DNA from: Aphanomyces cochlioides
Taxonomy: Eukaryota; Oomycota; Saprolegniomycetes; Saprolegniales; Verrucalvaceae
Direction: 5' to 3'
Assembly: GCA_019828595.1 (NCBI GenBank)
Contig: JAHQRK010000001.1
Coordinates: 3,286,001-3,350,000 of the forward strand
DNA length: 64,000 bases
The position numbers and the translations under genes were made by a program. The notes under the pieces were generated by a model. It saw only the letters and a list, made by a program, of their open reading frames with translations, had not been told where the DNA came from and ran no database searches. Shown one piece after another: positions 32,741 through 44,126 of the stretch; the stretch's first letter is position 1, and the number at the start of each line of letters is the position of its first letter.

Positions 32741-34037
32741 TGTTCTTGTTGAGCCAGATGCATAGTTCGTTGGCGTCTGCGTTGCCTCGCAGCTCGCGAC
32801 TTCGTCATGAACACTCTTCGTGCAGGTGCCTTTGCGGTCAATCTTGACCCGTGAGACTGCTTCGAAATGGCGCTACTAGCTTCGACGTCTCGAATGTCCT
32901 TCAACTCTTGCGAGGAATCACAATTCCATGAGCCTCTTCCACGTCCTCACTCAGTTTCACGACATTGCTGGACATCTTCTTGCTTGATGGAGGCCTCATT
33001 TCCTCGACTCCAAGGTCCATTCTCGTCTCTCAAATGTGTCGTTCCTTGAGCAGCAGACGAAAAGTTGAGTTCCTTGGCCGGGTCTCGATGGTTTCCAATC
33101 CGACGCTGGCGTCGATTCCTCCTCGTTTTCTTCCTTCCTGAATATGCGATTGGAATGGTCAAGTCTTCATTCTCCGCCCGCATCATCAATTTCCACTTGA
33201 AGACACGGGAGGCAAAGAGTTTCTTCGGTGAAGTTATCATCACTACGCGGCGGCCACACGCTTTCATTCCGCTTCTCCAGTCGTGGATCTTGACAGCTGA
33301 ATGTGGTGTTTTCGAAAATTGACGACGACGTTGAACGTCGCGACTTCAATGGTGAAACCTTCGTTGAAGGGTCGCTTTCTCGCAACCATTGACGAAGGAC
33401 GCTCTCGTGGCTTTAGATGACGTCTCTTCGCGGCATCCTTGAGATGGTGTGATAGCTTACATGGTACATACCGTCTTTGGCTTTTTGAAGGATCTTAAGG
33501 AATGACGCCATGGATTTGGAATCGAGGACGAGATATCGCCTCGTGGATCTCACTTGAAAAATTGCGTGTGATGTCCAAGCGTCATGTCGTAGCACGTGTC
33601 ACGGCACGTTTGATCGTGGGCACGGACTGTCCATGCTTCGCTTCGTACTCTGCGAAGCGTCCTGAGGATCGATGGATGCGCGTTCCACATCGACAAGCTC
33701 AAGGCGTGACATACACTGATCCGAACAACGTTCTTCGCTTGAGGAACCTACTGTACCTGTGTGGGTGATACATGATCGTTCCCAATGAGGATTCTTCGAC
33801 ACCACACACTTCACATTCCATCTCTGGCGACTCTGTCGTTCTAACGTTCTGTATGACCCCGCGACTGGTTGTTGAAGTTGCTTCTTGGCACTCTCGCCGC
33901 CCCAGCGCCTCCGCAGAGCTTCTCCACCGTCATCCAAGCTCGTTTCTCCATGAGATTCCCATCCTCTTCGTCCATCGGCGGCGATGCTTTCTCCCCTTCT
34001 TGTAACTGCCTTGTAACTGGTGACTAATACTCTGGCT
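32741..34037 (-). other. Unresolved coding-like sequence, minus strand
   Basis: Several short stretches look protein-like on the minus strand: DEEDGNLMEKRAWMTVEKL (near 33975), MECEVCGVEESSLGTIMYHP (near 33820), FAEYEAKHGQSVPTIKRAV (near 33640), RRYLVLDSKSMASFLKILQK (near 33530), and a segment near 33330. They lie in changing frames separated by possible 45-60-nt introns. No complete gene model or family was obtained. A decayed gene upstream of the gag-like one, or an intron-rich gene, both remain possible. Confidence 0.3.
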
Positions 34038-34060
34038 TTCCGGATAAACAATCCGGATAC
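34038..34060 (+). promoter_or_regulatory. Paired TCCGGATA element upstream of FYVE-TBC gene
   Basis: TTCCGGATAAACAATCCGGATAC ends 48 bp before the ATG at 34109. The two half-sites are separated by 3 bp. Confidence 0.55.
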
Positions 34061-34108
34061 GGCGTGGATATGATGGCCTGATCAGCATTTTCCACCGAGA
34101 CGACAAGG

Positions 34109-35776
34109 ATGCAGCCGACACGGCCGCGGAATTTGAGTCTTGGGAGCTGTAGCAGCACGAGCAGTGTATTTAGTGTCAAAAGCGTCCATGGAGATGCCAA
34201 GCTTGTAGCAGGGGCGCTGTGGGTACCAGATGCCGCGTCGGACGACTGCATGGTGTGCCACACGGCATTCTCAGCATTTCGAAGAAAACACCATTGCCGA
34301 GTGCGTTCGGACGAATGAGGAATGTGAAATGCTCAAACGTTGTCAATAGAATTGTGGCGCATTAGTCTGCGGGAGCTGCTCCAAGGGCCGTCTTCGGTTT
34401 GATGGCAACGAACATAAGTCACGAGTGTGCGATATTTGCCAGGTACATTATATCCTCTCTGAGATGGCAGGGTCAATTCTTGCGTAGCGTTCAGATCTAC
34501 CTCCGCGGTTTTGGGAAGAAGTATGCAAGCGTGTCTGAATGCTTGTGGCTGAGTGGCCGTCGCGTAGTGGATATGGAGTATCGAATTGCTGCGAGCCGAT
34601 TGCCGCACGTCGCTGTGGTGGAGCTATGTCATGAAACGCCGACAGCTACCGCCTGTGATTCCATCGCTTGAAGATATCGAAACACGAGGCGACAGGAGTA
34701 AACGTTTACCACACGAAAGTGGCAACAAACGAATGCAGGATTTACAGCAAATTCAACTCGACATTGAGCGAACGTTCAACATGCCTCGACAGCGCGGTCT
34801 CGCCTCGGACGGAGTTCGTACGCAATCCAAGGATGTCACAGCGTGGAAACATGCTTTGCACCGCGTGCTCAAAGCATATGCTCTGCAGAACCCCACCGTA
34901 GGCTATTGCCAAGTACGTTGACGTTCAATTTGCTCGATCGACTTTGTTTTTTCGCCAGGGCATGGACTACGTTGCGGCTGTACTCCTCTTTGGCTCCAAA
35001 TGGGATTGCTCGTACGCGTTTCGACTGCTCTATGTGCTCTTGGAAGTATATGGGCTCAAGGGGATCTATGCCCCTGGTCTTCCCATTCTCAACGCGCGAT
35101 TTTACCAGGTCTGCAGTGGACTACAACATCCAAGAGCTTGACAACATTGACTAGTTGGACGAATTGATTCATATGCATCTTCCAGATCTCCATGATCACA
35201 TGGTGGATCATCAAATGCATCCAAACGTGTATGCTTCAGGGTACGTTTTCTATCTCGTTTTGCTGCTTGAATTCTTTTCATGGATTGTAGTTGGATCATG
35301 ACGCTCTTTGCAAATTTTCACGTACTCGCACCGCGTGTCGTGCTGCGATTCTTTGATTTTTTCTTCAGCAAAGGGTGGAAGTCATTTTTTCGAGTTTGTC
35401 TTGCTATCTTGTCGATGGCCAAGGTACACTATCGGGCAATCTTCATTCTCTAACTCCATGTAGTGCCAACTAATGCTAGCTCAAAATACCGTGTCTCTGC
35501 TTGAAATACTGCATGAAATGCATGACATTGTCCCTGAGGTACATAGTTTCATCCCATTTGTACATGAAGAAGACGCGGTAGACTGACGAAAAAATTCAAA
35601 ATTTCTTTTCCATGGCCATGAGTTTCAAGGTGCGTCGTCTGCTTCATACGTCGTCAGCTCATGAGTTTATAATGAAGGTGACGAACTCAATGCTCATGGC
35701 GCTCGAGGAACAATTCAGTCGATCGTCGAACGGTGGAACCTATCTAGACGAAGATTTAATGGAGCACACAACGTAA
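34109..35776 (+). CDS. FYVE-type zinc finger + TBC RabGAP
   Basis: Exons begin 34109-34300, 34350-34442, 34488-, with introns of about 37-49 nt. Residues 40-95 form a FYVE-like zinc finger: WVPDAASDDCMVCHTAF...RRKHHCR joined to NCGALVCGSCSKGRLRF and RVCDICQ, with the RRKHHCR phosphoinositide motif. The rest is a TBC domain: IQLDIERTF holds the catalytic arginine finger (IxxDxxR) and GYCQ|GMDYVAAVLLF the glutamine finger (YxQ). Later pieces are ASG|WIMTLFANFHVLAPRVVL and FFSKGWKSFFRVCLAIL. The C-terminal tail ends DLMEHTT. Known TBC proteins accelerate Rab GTP hydrolysis. FYVE would direct this one to PI3P endosomes. Stop is 31 bp from the convergent squalene synthase stop. Confidence 0.83.
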
Positions 35777-35807
35777 TATATTATTAGTTGCTAGTAAAAT
35801 GAACTCA

Positions 35808-37388
35808 TTAGTTGGTCTTCTTGTTCGTCGACACTTCCGATGATTCGAGCAATACAAAGGGAGAGAACCCAAAGGAGAGCAAGATAGCAATGCTTATAAA
35901 GACAATCGCCACCATGACGACTTCAAATGCGGCGGTCAGGGGAGGCAACACAAAGCCATTCTTGCCAATCAAGTAGGAGAGCGATCCAGTCAATGCAAAG
36001 AGCGCTACATAAGTAATGCCGCTCATGTTGGGCAATTCAAGTTTGTCATCATGAATTGCTTCCAAAGCACGAGTGAGCACCGCCTTGCGTTCTGGTGTAT
36101 GCTTAACCTTGCTTTGGATGACTTGAATGTAATTGCTGAAGAGACCACGGACTTTGGGCATCGTCGTGGAGTGCTCCATCAAGAAGGCAGCCGTACCCTT
36201 GCGCACCTTCACGACACCAGTGAAAACCTTGGGGTTGTTGTACAACTTTGCCAACGTAGCGACAGCCATGACTTGAGGCATCGCGCAAAAGAAGAAGACA
36301 TCAGGATGATGAATGCCACCGAGATATTCCATGCAGTCTGGGATGTGGCGCAACGCATCAAACACCATTTCGTTCAAGCAAGCAAGGCTAGCTTCTTCCT
36401 TGGCTGGGTCGCGCATGTCGCCCAAGTTGCCCATGTGCTTCTTCCAGATTTCTTGAGGCCAAAAAGTTCGTCCCTCAACGAAGTCTTCCAAGTAGTCACG
36501 AATAATGTTGACCTTTTGGAGGAAGGTTCCCATCGAGATGCTCAAACCGGTCAATTTCCCGACAGAAGGCGATTCTAGGCCACTAGCAGAAAACAATCGA
36601 GAGAGACCTTCACCGACCAAGCCAGCAACGTAGTAGCAATACTTGTCGTAGTCAGCAGTGCGCACAGTGCCTTGGCCCATGTCTACCTCGACAAATTCAG
36701 CCATACCAGCACCCATTTTCTTTGTGATGTCGGCAATGATTTCTTGGTGGTCCTTGGGCAACGAAGCAAACGAGCGGTTCATAATCGCAGCTTGCTCCAA
36801 AAGAGTGGCCTCATCGCCTTCGCCAATGCCATGAATCGACAAGTTGGTGTCATTGAGCTTCAAGTAAAATTCTTGCAACATTATAATTTTTGTCTTGGAG
36901 TCGATGCGCTTCATATCATCTTCAATGGTGTCTAGAGCACGGAGGGCCAAGTAGAAGATGCAGATGGAGAGACGCAATTCGTTGGGCAAGTTGGCAATGA
37001 CCATGGCGAAACTGCGGCTCACTTTTTTTACAATCTGGAAGCACCACGTGTCGTCGGCGTTCATGTTCTTGGGAAGCTGTTTGCGCCCCACGATTTTTTC
37101 ATTGAAAAGCAGTTTGATCAATGCATACACTTCCCATGGGTAGGACAATTGGGTGAGCTTACTTTCTTTGTGGATTTTAATCGAGCCATAAGCGCCTTGT
37201 TTTTTCGTGTCATCTTTGTCCGAGCTGGGCACAAGCAGCGTGACCACAATTGCCAGACCAACAACGCTAGCGACGACGAGCGACATGTTTTCAAAAAAGA
37301 CAATCGAGAGAGTTGAAAACGAATCTTCAAGGAGAGCGCGGAAGCCTTCAACAGCTAGCAATGCGCTCACACACAGTACAATGATCAT
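35808..37388 (-). CDS. FDFT1: Squalene synthase (farnesyl-diphosphate farnesyltransferase)
   Basis: 526 aa, intronless. Catalytic Asp-rich motifs are intact: LDTIEDD and NIIRDYLEDF. YCYYVAGLVGEGLSRLF (the conserved substrate/NADPH segment) and SRSFAMVIANLP are also present. The enzyme condenses two farnesyl diphosphates to squalene at the ER, the first committed step of sterol synthesis. It has a C-terminal membrane segment (residues about 480-510), as usual. It also has an extra N-terminal hydrophobic region (VLCVSALLAVEGF and LVVASVVGLAIVVTLLV) absent from the animal enzyme, which may be a second anchor. The start could alternatively be an internal Met (MSLVVASVV). Human FDFT1 is 417 aa. 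Confidence 0.93.
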   Translation of the reverse strand: MIIVLCVSALLAVEGFRALLEDSFSTLSIVFFENMSLVVASVVGLAIVVTLLVPSSDKDDTKKQGAYGSIKIHKESKLTQLSYPWEVYALIKLLFNEKIVGRKQLPKNMNADDTWCFQIVKKVSRSFAMVIANLPNELRLSICIFYLALRALDTIEDDMKRIDSKTKIIMLQEFYLKLNDTNLSIHGIGEGDEATLLEQAAIMNRSFASLPKDHQEIIADITKKMGAGMAEFVEVDMGQGTVRTADYDKYCYYVAGLVGEGLSRLFSASGLESPSVGKLTGLSISMGTFLQKVNIIRDYLEDFVEGRTFWPQEIWKKHMGNLGDMRDPAKEEASLACLNEMVFDALRHIPDCMEYLGGIHHPDVFFFCAMPQVMAVATLAKLYNNPKVFTGVVKVRKGTAAFLMEHSTTMPKVRGLFSNYIQVIQSKVKHTPERKAVLTRALEAIHDDKLELPNMSGITYVALFALTGSLSYLIGKNGFVLPPLTAAFEVVMVAIVFISIAILLSFGFSPFVLLESSEVSTNKKTN

Positions 37389-37664
37389 GGCGGGCAGTCA
37401 ATCGGTTTGCTCGCCACCAAGGAAGATTCAACCTGATTGAGTGGGGCAACGTAATGCTCGAACGTCATGCTTTGTACGTCCATAGTGAGCTCAAGATAAA
37501 GCTCATCCATATCTGAATATCTTGATTAAAGTATGATCAATACCAAACTCAGAAGGGTTGGGGTTGGGATCGACACCCAATCAAATGACTGCAATGTTGA
37601 ACAGTTTACAAACACCAAGTCAAATTTGATAAAATGGGAAGTCAATTGAGACGTTTGATAATTA

Positions 37665-37686
37665 TACGGATAAATATCCGGATTCA
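37665..37686 (+). promoter_or_regulatory. Paired CGGATA/TATCCGGA dyad upstream of securin-like gene
   Basis: ATACGGATAAATATCCGGATTC ends 36 bp before the ATG at 37723. The half-sites overlap into one near-palindrome. Confidence 0.55.
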
Positions 37687-37722
37687 AATCTGCAAAGCAT
37701 AAAGTGTGTCCAGCTCGTCAAG

Positions 37723-38546
37723 ATGATGGCAACGACCAAGGAGAACACGCCGCATGTCCAGCGAAAACTCACATTTCAAGGTAGAGTCTACTTAATGGGA
37801 AGATTTTCATGTGCTTGTTCTTTAGGGCTGTCCATCAAGCAAGAAGAAGCTCAGTTTAATGCGAATCGAGTGGTTTCATCACGACCAGATGCGACGAAGA
37901 ATCCAACACCCATCTCTTCAAAGAAGACGTCGTCTTCAAAGAGGTAATGCTGTGATACAAATGCAGCTACGTAACGAGCATTAATGTGGTCAGGCGCGCC
38001 TTGGGTGACATTTCAAACAACACCAGTGCGTCGCTGGACAAAAAAGCTCAGCCTGCGTTCCGCACGCCACTCAAATTCACCGACGGAACGTCACAATCCT
38101 CGACAAAAAATGTGGAAGCATCCGCAGCCGTCGAATTGGCGTCGAAGCTATCGCTGAAAGTCCATTCAGAAGATGTATTATCGTGGTCGCATCGGGTTGT
38201 CTTAATGGTTTCCTTAGGACATCGAAAATGCCTATGGCGGTCTCCCAGAGTCGGACAATATGCTCCATCTAGAAGATCTTCAAAGACAAGTAGACCTTGA
38301 AATCCTCGACTGGCAGAAAGAAGTGGACCAAGCCATGGCTCTTAAGAAGGATGACTTCGACTCACTTCATGGTAAGCTTGAGCATGTTCGTCTCTTGCTC
38401 ATTTGACAAAAGATGGAGTCTTTGAATTTACACCGCTTGTAATTGTCGATGAGCTGAGCTCTCCTGATGAAATCCACGATGATGAGCGTTTGGAAGTGCC
38501 GCCTCTATTTAACGAAGGCTCGATCGAATTTGACATCATCGACTGA
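37723..38546 (+). CDS. KEN-box/D-box protein, candidate divergent securin
   Basis: 214 aa in five exons: 37723-37780, 37826-37943, 37994-38174, 38218-38371, 38413-38546. It starts MMATTKENTPHVQRKLTF, with a KEN box at residues 6-8, and has a perfect destruction box RRALGDISN (RxxLxxxxN) at 40-48. The N-terminal half is basic and disordered (Ser/Lys/Pro). The C-terminal half is acidic with a predicted helix (DLQRQVDLEILDWQKEVDQA) and ends in VFEFTPLVIVDE...EVPPLFNEGSIEFDIID. This layout (N-terminal KEN and D-box, basic linker, acidic separase-binding-like C-terminus, about 200 aa) is that of securins such as human PTTG1 (202 aa), which are almost unrecognisable by sequence. Sororin or another APC/C substrate is the alternative. 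It is convergent with MSH5, 41 bp stop to stop. Confidence 0.6.
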
Positions 38547-38587
38547 TGTTGACCATATATTATCCACTGTCATCGCTCTTAATGGAT

Positions 38588-41500
38588 TTAATTCGTGCGT
38601 GTAAATTTGTCGATTGATTTCATCTTTTTCAAAAGCTCGTAAATATCGTCTTGTGATGAATTCATCCAGTTTTCCTTTGACATGAACATCTCCATTTCAT
38701 CATAGAATGCATCGTCTTGACGTCCGATCTCGATGGCTTTAATTCTCCGAGTGCCATGGCGTGTTCTCTTTATTATCTCTTTTGCGCGCGTTAAAATGTC
38801 TTTATGAATTCCTGCAGATGAAATCAAGAATGCAGGATAGGGGAGAATTCATGCACCAGCAGATGATGCACATTGGATGGCACGACTGGACGTTGCTATA
38901 CCAGGACGCAACTCGTACAACGCACTTGATGTTGGGGCATTCTCATCAGAGCTTTCAACTGATGACATGAAGTAACATGATAAAGGAGTTGATTCAGCGT
39001 CGTGATAAGTCAGCGAATCGTTTTTGAGTTTTGAAAAGTCGAGTCCCAACGCCATGCTCAATTTTGGCTCTCGAAATAGTTCCTACCAAATGAGTTGATG
39101 ATCTCCAGAATTCATTACCAAAAAATGGGTGGTCAAAACTACTCGTGGTCCACCAAAATGCTTCACTCGAGCTTTTAACTCTCTCAAGACCGATGTCTAT
39201 TCAAAAGCTGAATATTCCGTTGATGCAGGAATTACCAGCAAACAAACACCGTCTGTTTGACTCGTTCCTGAAAAACAATAAACACTTGCATAATCATTTA
39301 CTTACCTTTTCCAAACTCGTCGATCAACATTAAACTTTTCGAATCCCCATGGTTCATCATTGTGGCAATCTATCCAATAGCGAGGGACTGGAGAATGGGG
39401 AACTTCAAACCTGATTGCAATCCATTGAGAATGAACTTTGACACAAAGTTGCAGTCTCAAGACTGAAAACGTTCAGAGTGATGAAATATAGATCTTACCT
39501 TAAGAGCCTTGTGAACAATTTATTGATAATTCCAATGCGAGCTAGGAATGATATGGTAATTCTTTCATTTCGTCTTTTTCACCTTGTGAAGCTGGTACAA
39601 AGGACCCGATTTGTGCTAGAATTTGTACGACACCAACCATTTTGAGAAATACTGATTTGCCTAGAGTCGACACGTCGTTTACACAGGACATCGATCTGGG
39701 AGCAAACCAGATCCATTTTGTCCTGTGATGAGTTTGATGAGGCCAGAGTCAGCGCTGAGAGTAATATCATTCGGAATATACGTCTCAACAGTCAGTTCTT
39801 GGAGAGGATGTCGAACGTCCTTTGCTAGTAGAATGATATCTTCACTTATCTCAGGGCTAGGCATAGTTCGCTTCATAAAACAATTTCATTGTTTACCGAA
39901 CGAAATTGAAGTTTTGAGCGCAAGATGATAACGACAAATAGCAATCCAACTCAGAGACTAGTTGAATCATATCTAGCAAGGTAGTTAAAGTAATCTTCGC
40001 GGTTTGATTACCCAGAAGCTGGTGCTCTTGTTCAAGTACAGCCTTTGTTAGTTCACTTATGTATTCTACGTTGGATTCATACTCAGAAATGTGTTAGTGA
40101 TGATGCTCTTACGATGTTGGATGTCAAGAATATACCCATGCATATCGCCAAAACGTTCATCCAGTTCTCGGCACTTGGAACACTGCCATTTGCATCAGCA
40201 ACGAGGAAATGATATCGTAGCTACTTTGAAATAACTGAAGGAATTATCTTCAAATTGAAATTGAAATATGGGTGGTATGAAAGAAGCAGTAGGGCAACGA
40301 ATAACATATCCAACAGGAGAAAGAAACTCCAAGGTAATTGACTTCAATTGCGACCACTCCTCTTGTAAGGATAAAGTCATGTCTAACAGAATCTTTGACG
40401 AAGATGCCATAAAAATGTGAATAAAGAACTCACTTGGTCGATTGTAGAGTATTTATCTCTCGCATTGTCCAATTCACAAGAAATTCCTTCTCGAATAACA
40501 CATGAAGAATTGCTCTTCGTTGCATCAAAGTCAATCACATTGCAAATCAAATTGCTGAGGTCTTGCAAACATTGCAGTCTTTCGAAACGTTGAAACAAGC
40601 AGAGACTCTTGGCTTCCGGGTGTTGAATGATGTCCTTACTACTTAATGGTTCTTAATGTCCGAGAATTCTCCTTTACCTTATATCGATGAAACTGGATAA
40701 GCATTGACGCAAACCGGCCCAGTCTTTCGGTTTAGATCGCATTGACCTTATTCGACGTAGAATCTTCAAGCAGTCTTGAAATGATTTTAAGTGTGCCACC
40801 TGTAATTTCGTTGAAGTGGTCATTTTGATAGCGAATCTTACCAAAGATTTTACCAAATCCTCTTGGGACATTGTGAAGAATTCAATTACGTCTTGTCTGT
40901 TCTCAATCGAGGATTTTTGTAAAAGTGGTCTCAACAACCATTGGCGCAGCACATTTCTTCCACTTTTTGTGTAGGTATTGTCAAGCAAGGCAAATACACT
41001 GTCATAGTATAAGCCTAACTTTCTTCTCACTGAAAATACCTGAATCCTTCCTTCGATTTTTCCCAAGACTAGGTGTAAGGTAGAGTTTAATGCAGAAATG
41101 CCAGTCAGACGTACCTTGACTTGAGATGGATGATGTTCCTAACAGTAAAATAAGCTCCCATATGACGATACAAAATATTACCTCACTAAATATCTGAAGA
41201 GCTTTCAAGGAATTTGAATCAATAAACATAGCGTCGTCAAAAGAGCAAAGCTGGACTGCAGTGACATGAATTTGAGGACAATCATCGAGTTGGTTTCCAA
41301 TCTACAGATATTGAAATTGGTTCTGCCCTAACCTTACATTTTCGATCGTGAGAAAGATTGAAAGTGCTACAACTGAAAAATCACAAATCAGCTTAAACCT
41401 AGGAACGAACCTCCAAGTGCTCTGATCGTTTCATAGCTGTCAAAGTCAATGATGCTGTTTAGGTATCGATACTTTTCTCTCCTACATTATTCTTAAGATT

Positions 41501-42197
41501 TGCTTTGTTGCTGTACAACTTCACAGAGTTGTCGAACATATTCATTCCAATTTTCCATTCACCCCCAAAATTGAGTCTTTCGATCTCCTTGCATGCTTTC
41601 ACATAGGCAAAGTCTACGATACGTAAGGTCAATTGAAGACGCAATGCATGCCTGAATGCTATATACACAGGAGTGAACATTACGTTAGTATCAATAATGC
41701 CCAGTTTACCTTTCGAATGACTACGTGGGTTTGGTTAAGCTTTATGTAGTCCAACCCTTCGAGAATCTTGTGCTTCACTGTGTTTAACGTTGATACAATC
41801 ATAGTCATTGGGTGAATTTGCACAAGCAAACGATCAAGAGTCTGTTCATTCGAGAAAATTTATTGTGATGAAACGCAAATCGACAGTTTTACCGTCACCA
41901 ACTCACTCTGAGCGATTGTCATTTGACAAATTTTGAGTGTCGCGGACAATGCGTCGTAGACTGCAATCCCTAGTTTACCTTTCTCAAAAAAGAATGCTGC
42001 AAATAATTCTGGGCCTCCATTTTCCTCGTCAGAGTCTATCTCGTCATCGGAGTGTGTAGTGGCTTGCTCGTCCTCGTTGTCGTCAAGATTGCTGAGCTTT
42101 CGTTTACTGGGAACAGACTGTTCAATTTCTCGGTCTCCTAACGTGGTACACCATCAGGAATCGTGGAGAAGGGCTGGCGAGCACGCTTGGCAGCCAT
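38588..42197 (-). CDS. MSH5: Meiotic MutS homolog MSH5
   Basis: Intron-rich gene read downward from the ATG at 42197 (MAAKRARQPFSTIPDG). The acidic N-terminus leads into GPELFAAFFFEKGKLGIAVY, equivalent to the MSH5 opening. The core has RRKLGLYYDSVFALLDNTYT and GRNVLRQWLLRPLLQKSSIE (exon 41066-40674). The ATPase is intact: Walker A TGQNGSGKS is split by an intron at 39731-39685, SVFLKMVGVVQILAQIGSFV follows, and Walker B is SLMLIDEFGKGTSQTDGV near 39330. The C-terminal part LYELRPGIATSSRAIQCAS matches MutS. It lacks the mismatch-recognition domain I, as MSH4/MSH5 do. MSH5 forms a clamp with MSH4 that stabilises crossover intermediates. AT content is higher than in neighbours. Several exon edges are approximate. 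Confidence 0.8.
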
Positions 42198-42255
42198 GGA
42201 TGGTATCTACTTGTCTTTTTTTCAAATGCGCGCCAATCTTGAAAAGCAAATTCTC

Positions 42256-42274
42256 TATCCGGATAATATCCGTA
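42256..42274 (-). promoter_or_regulatory. TATCCGGATAATATCCG element upstream of MSH5
   Basis: TATCCGGATAATATCCGTA lies 59-77 bp upstream of the MSH5 ATG, between it and the PGK stop. Confidence 0.55.
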
Positions 42275-42407
42275 AGTTGAAGATTTCACAAGCCTTTCAC
42301 CACAACTCACAAAAAGCCACCAAGTTCATTCCACGAAACAATGAAAGAATTTCGTGTTCACTGATCCTTTAATGCAACACCATTAAAGGATCACGTTATG
42401 CGAACAA

Positions 42408-43819
42408 TTATTCGTCATTTAGAGCTGCAACACCGGGCAAGATCTTTCCTTCCAGAAGTTCCAAGCTGGCACCGCCACCAGTCGAGATATGGCTCATTTC
42501 TTTGGCCAAACCACGTTGTTCAACGGCTGCTACCGAATCACCTCCGCCAATAATGGTTGTCGCACACTAGAATTTTTGTGAGTCGTTCATGGAGAAGAGG
42601 CATTAGCACCTTCTTTGTGCACGAGGCCAACACTTCAGCGACACGGTTTGTGCCCTTGGCAAATTGTTCGAATTCAAACACACCCATGGGACCATTCCAC
42701 ACGATTGTGTTGCAGTCACTCAATTCCTTTTCGAACGTGGCTTGTGTCTGTGGGCCAATATCTAAATCAAATTCAAATCATGTTGTCCGACGTACTCATA
42801 CCTAATCCAAGCCATTCGGCAGGAATATCGTGAATGCCGACTGTCTTGGAATTCGCGGTGGCTTCGTACTTATCAGCCACAACCACGTCCGTTGGCAAAA
42901 TAAATCGAACCCCCTTTTGCTTGGCCTATCACGGGGTCAAAACGACTTAATGCAAACGTTGTCTTACCTTTTCCAAAAGAGCTTTGGCAAATTCGACTTT
43001 ATCCTCTTCGACGATCGATTTGCCGACTTCAATACCCTATCATGAACAATTCAGTCCTGCTCTTATCACCGATTCGACCTGAGCCCGGTAGAACGTGAAA
43101 ATCATACCACCACCTAGGAAAATCTTGTCGCATTTTTCCAGCAACGACTCCAAGATTGGAATTTTGGTTGACACTTTAGCACCACCAATAATAGCGGCCA
43201 AAGGACGCTTGGGTGCATCCACAGCTTCGCTCAAGTACTTCAATTCCTTTTCAAGGAGCTTGCCGGCTACAGAAGTCGACACATACTGCGTGACGCCTTC
43301 AGTGGAGGCATGAGCACGGTGTGCCGTGCCAAAGGCGTCGTTGACAAAGATATCCACATGGCTAGCAAGTTCCTTGGCAAAAGTTGGATCGTTGGCTTCT
43401 TCTTGTGGGTGGAAGCGAAGATTTTCGAGCAAGAGGACTTGGCCTTTCTTAAGATTCGCTTTGGCCGAGTCGACTTCAGACCCCACACAATCCGGCACAG
43501 TCAGGACAGGTTGTCCCAAGAGCTCCGACAATCGCGCAGCTACAGGTGTCAAGCGCATTTTGTCGTTGACTTGACCCTTGGGGCGACCGAGATGGCTACA
43601 GAGGACAATGGACGTGTCATTTTCCAAGAGGAAGCGGAGGGTGGGCAATGCCTCACGAATACGCGTGTCGTCCGTGATTACACTTGGATCTTTCTTGTTC
43701 AATGGCACGTTCAGATCTGCGCGGACCAACACACGCTTTCCATTTAATCCACCTCGGGCTTGAAGCTTATCAACGCTGAGTTTCTTCTTGACGGCGGTCG
43801 AGAAAAGACGCCTGATCAT
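42408..43819 (-). CDS. PGK: Phosphoglycerate kinase with mitochondrial-type leader
   Basis: Read downward from the ATG at 43819; the frame extends upstream to a TTG only. [19 protein letters not shown] is an Arg-rich amphipathic leader with an R-x-F-S cleavage-type motif, ahead of the canonical PGK start ([16 protein letters not shown]). Other signatures: [40 protein letters not shown], then after introns [31 protein letters not shown], and [26 protein letters not shown] at the C-terminus. The enzyme makes ATP from 1,3-bisphosphoglycerate. Stramenopiles are known to target lower glycolysis to mitochondria, and the leader fits that. About 425 aa. Confidence 0.93.
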
Positions 43820-43940
43820 GTCGTCCTGTGATGTGGCGATGAAAATCGAAGATTGCAATTTGGCACAATTGATCGACAAAGCTCGTTTTTTTTGCAGCTG
43901 GATAACTTTTTTTTCGCTTTTTCTTGTGGTGCTTTTTCAT

Positions 43941-43970
43941 CATCCGGATAAAAGATCTATATCCGGATGC
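43941..43970. promoter_or_regulatory. Paired TCCGGATA element in PGK/PH-gene bidirectional promoter
   Basis: CATCCGGATAAAAGATCTATATCCGGATG is a near-perfect dyad centred on AGATCT. It lies 122 bp upstream of PGK (-) and 157 bp upstream of the PH-domain gene (+), in a 307-bp shared promoter. Confidence 0.65.
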
Positions 43971-44126
43971 GCCGACTCGAGAAGGGGGGGTTGGGCGGTG
44001 TAATTCCGACACTAAAACGTCACAGGGATACATACGGATTACCACACCCGTTTGCCCAGGTCAAGAGGCATTTGCGCGCCAGAAGACACAAGAGAAACAG
44101 CTTAAAGCAAGCGCTCAACTACTACG

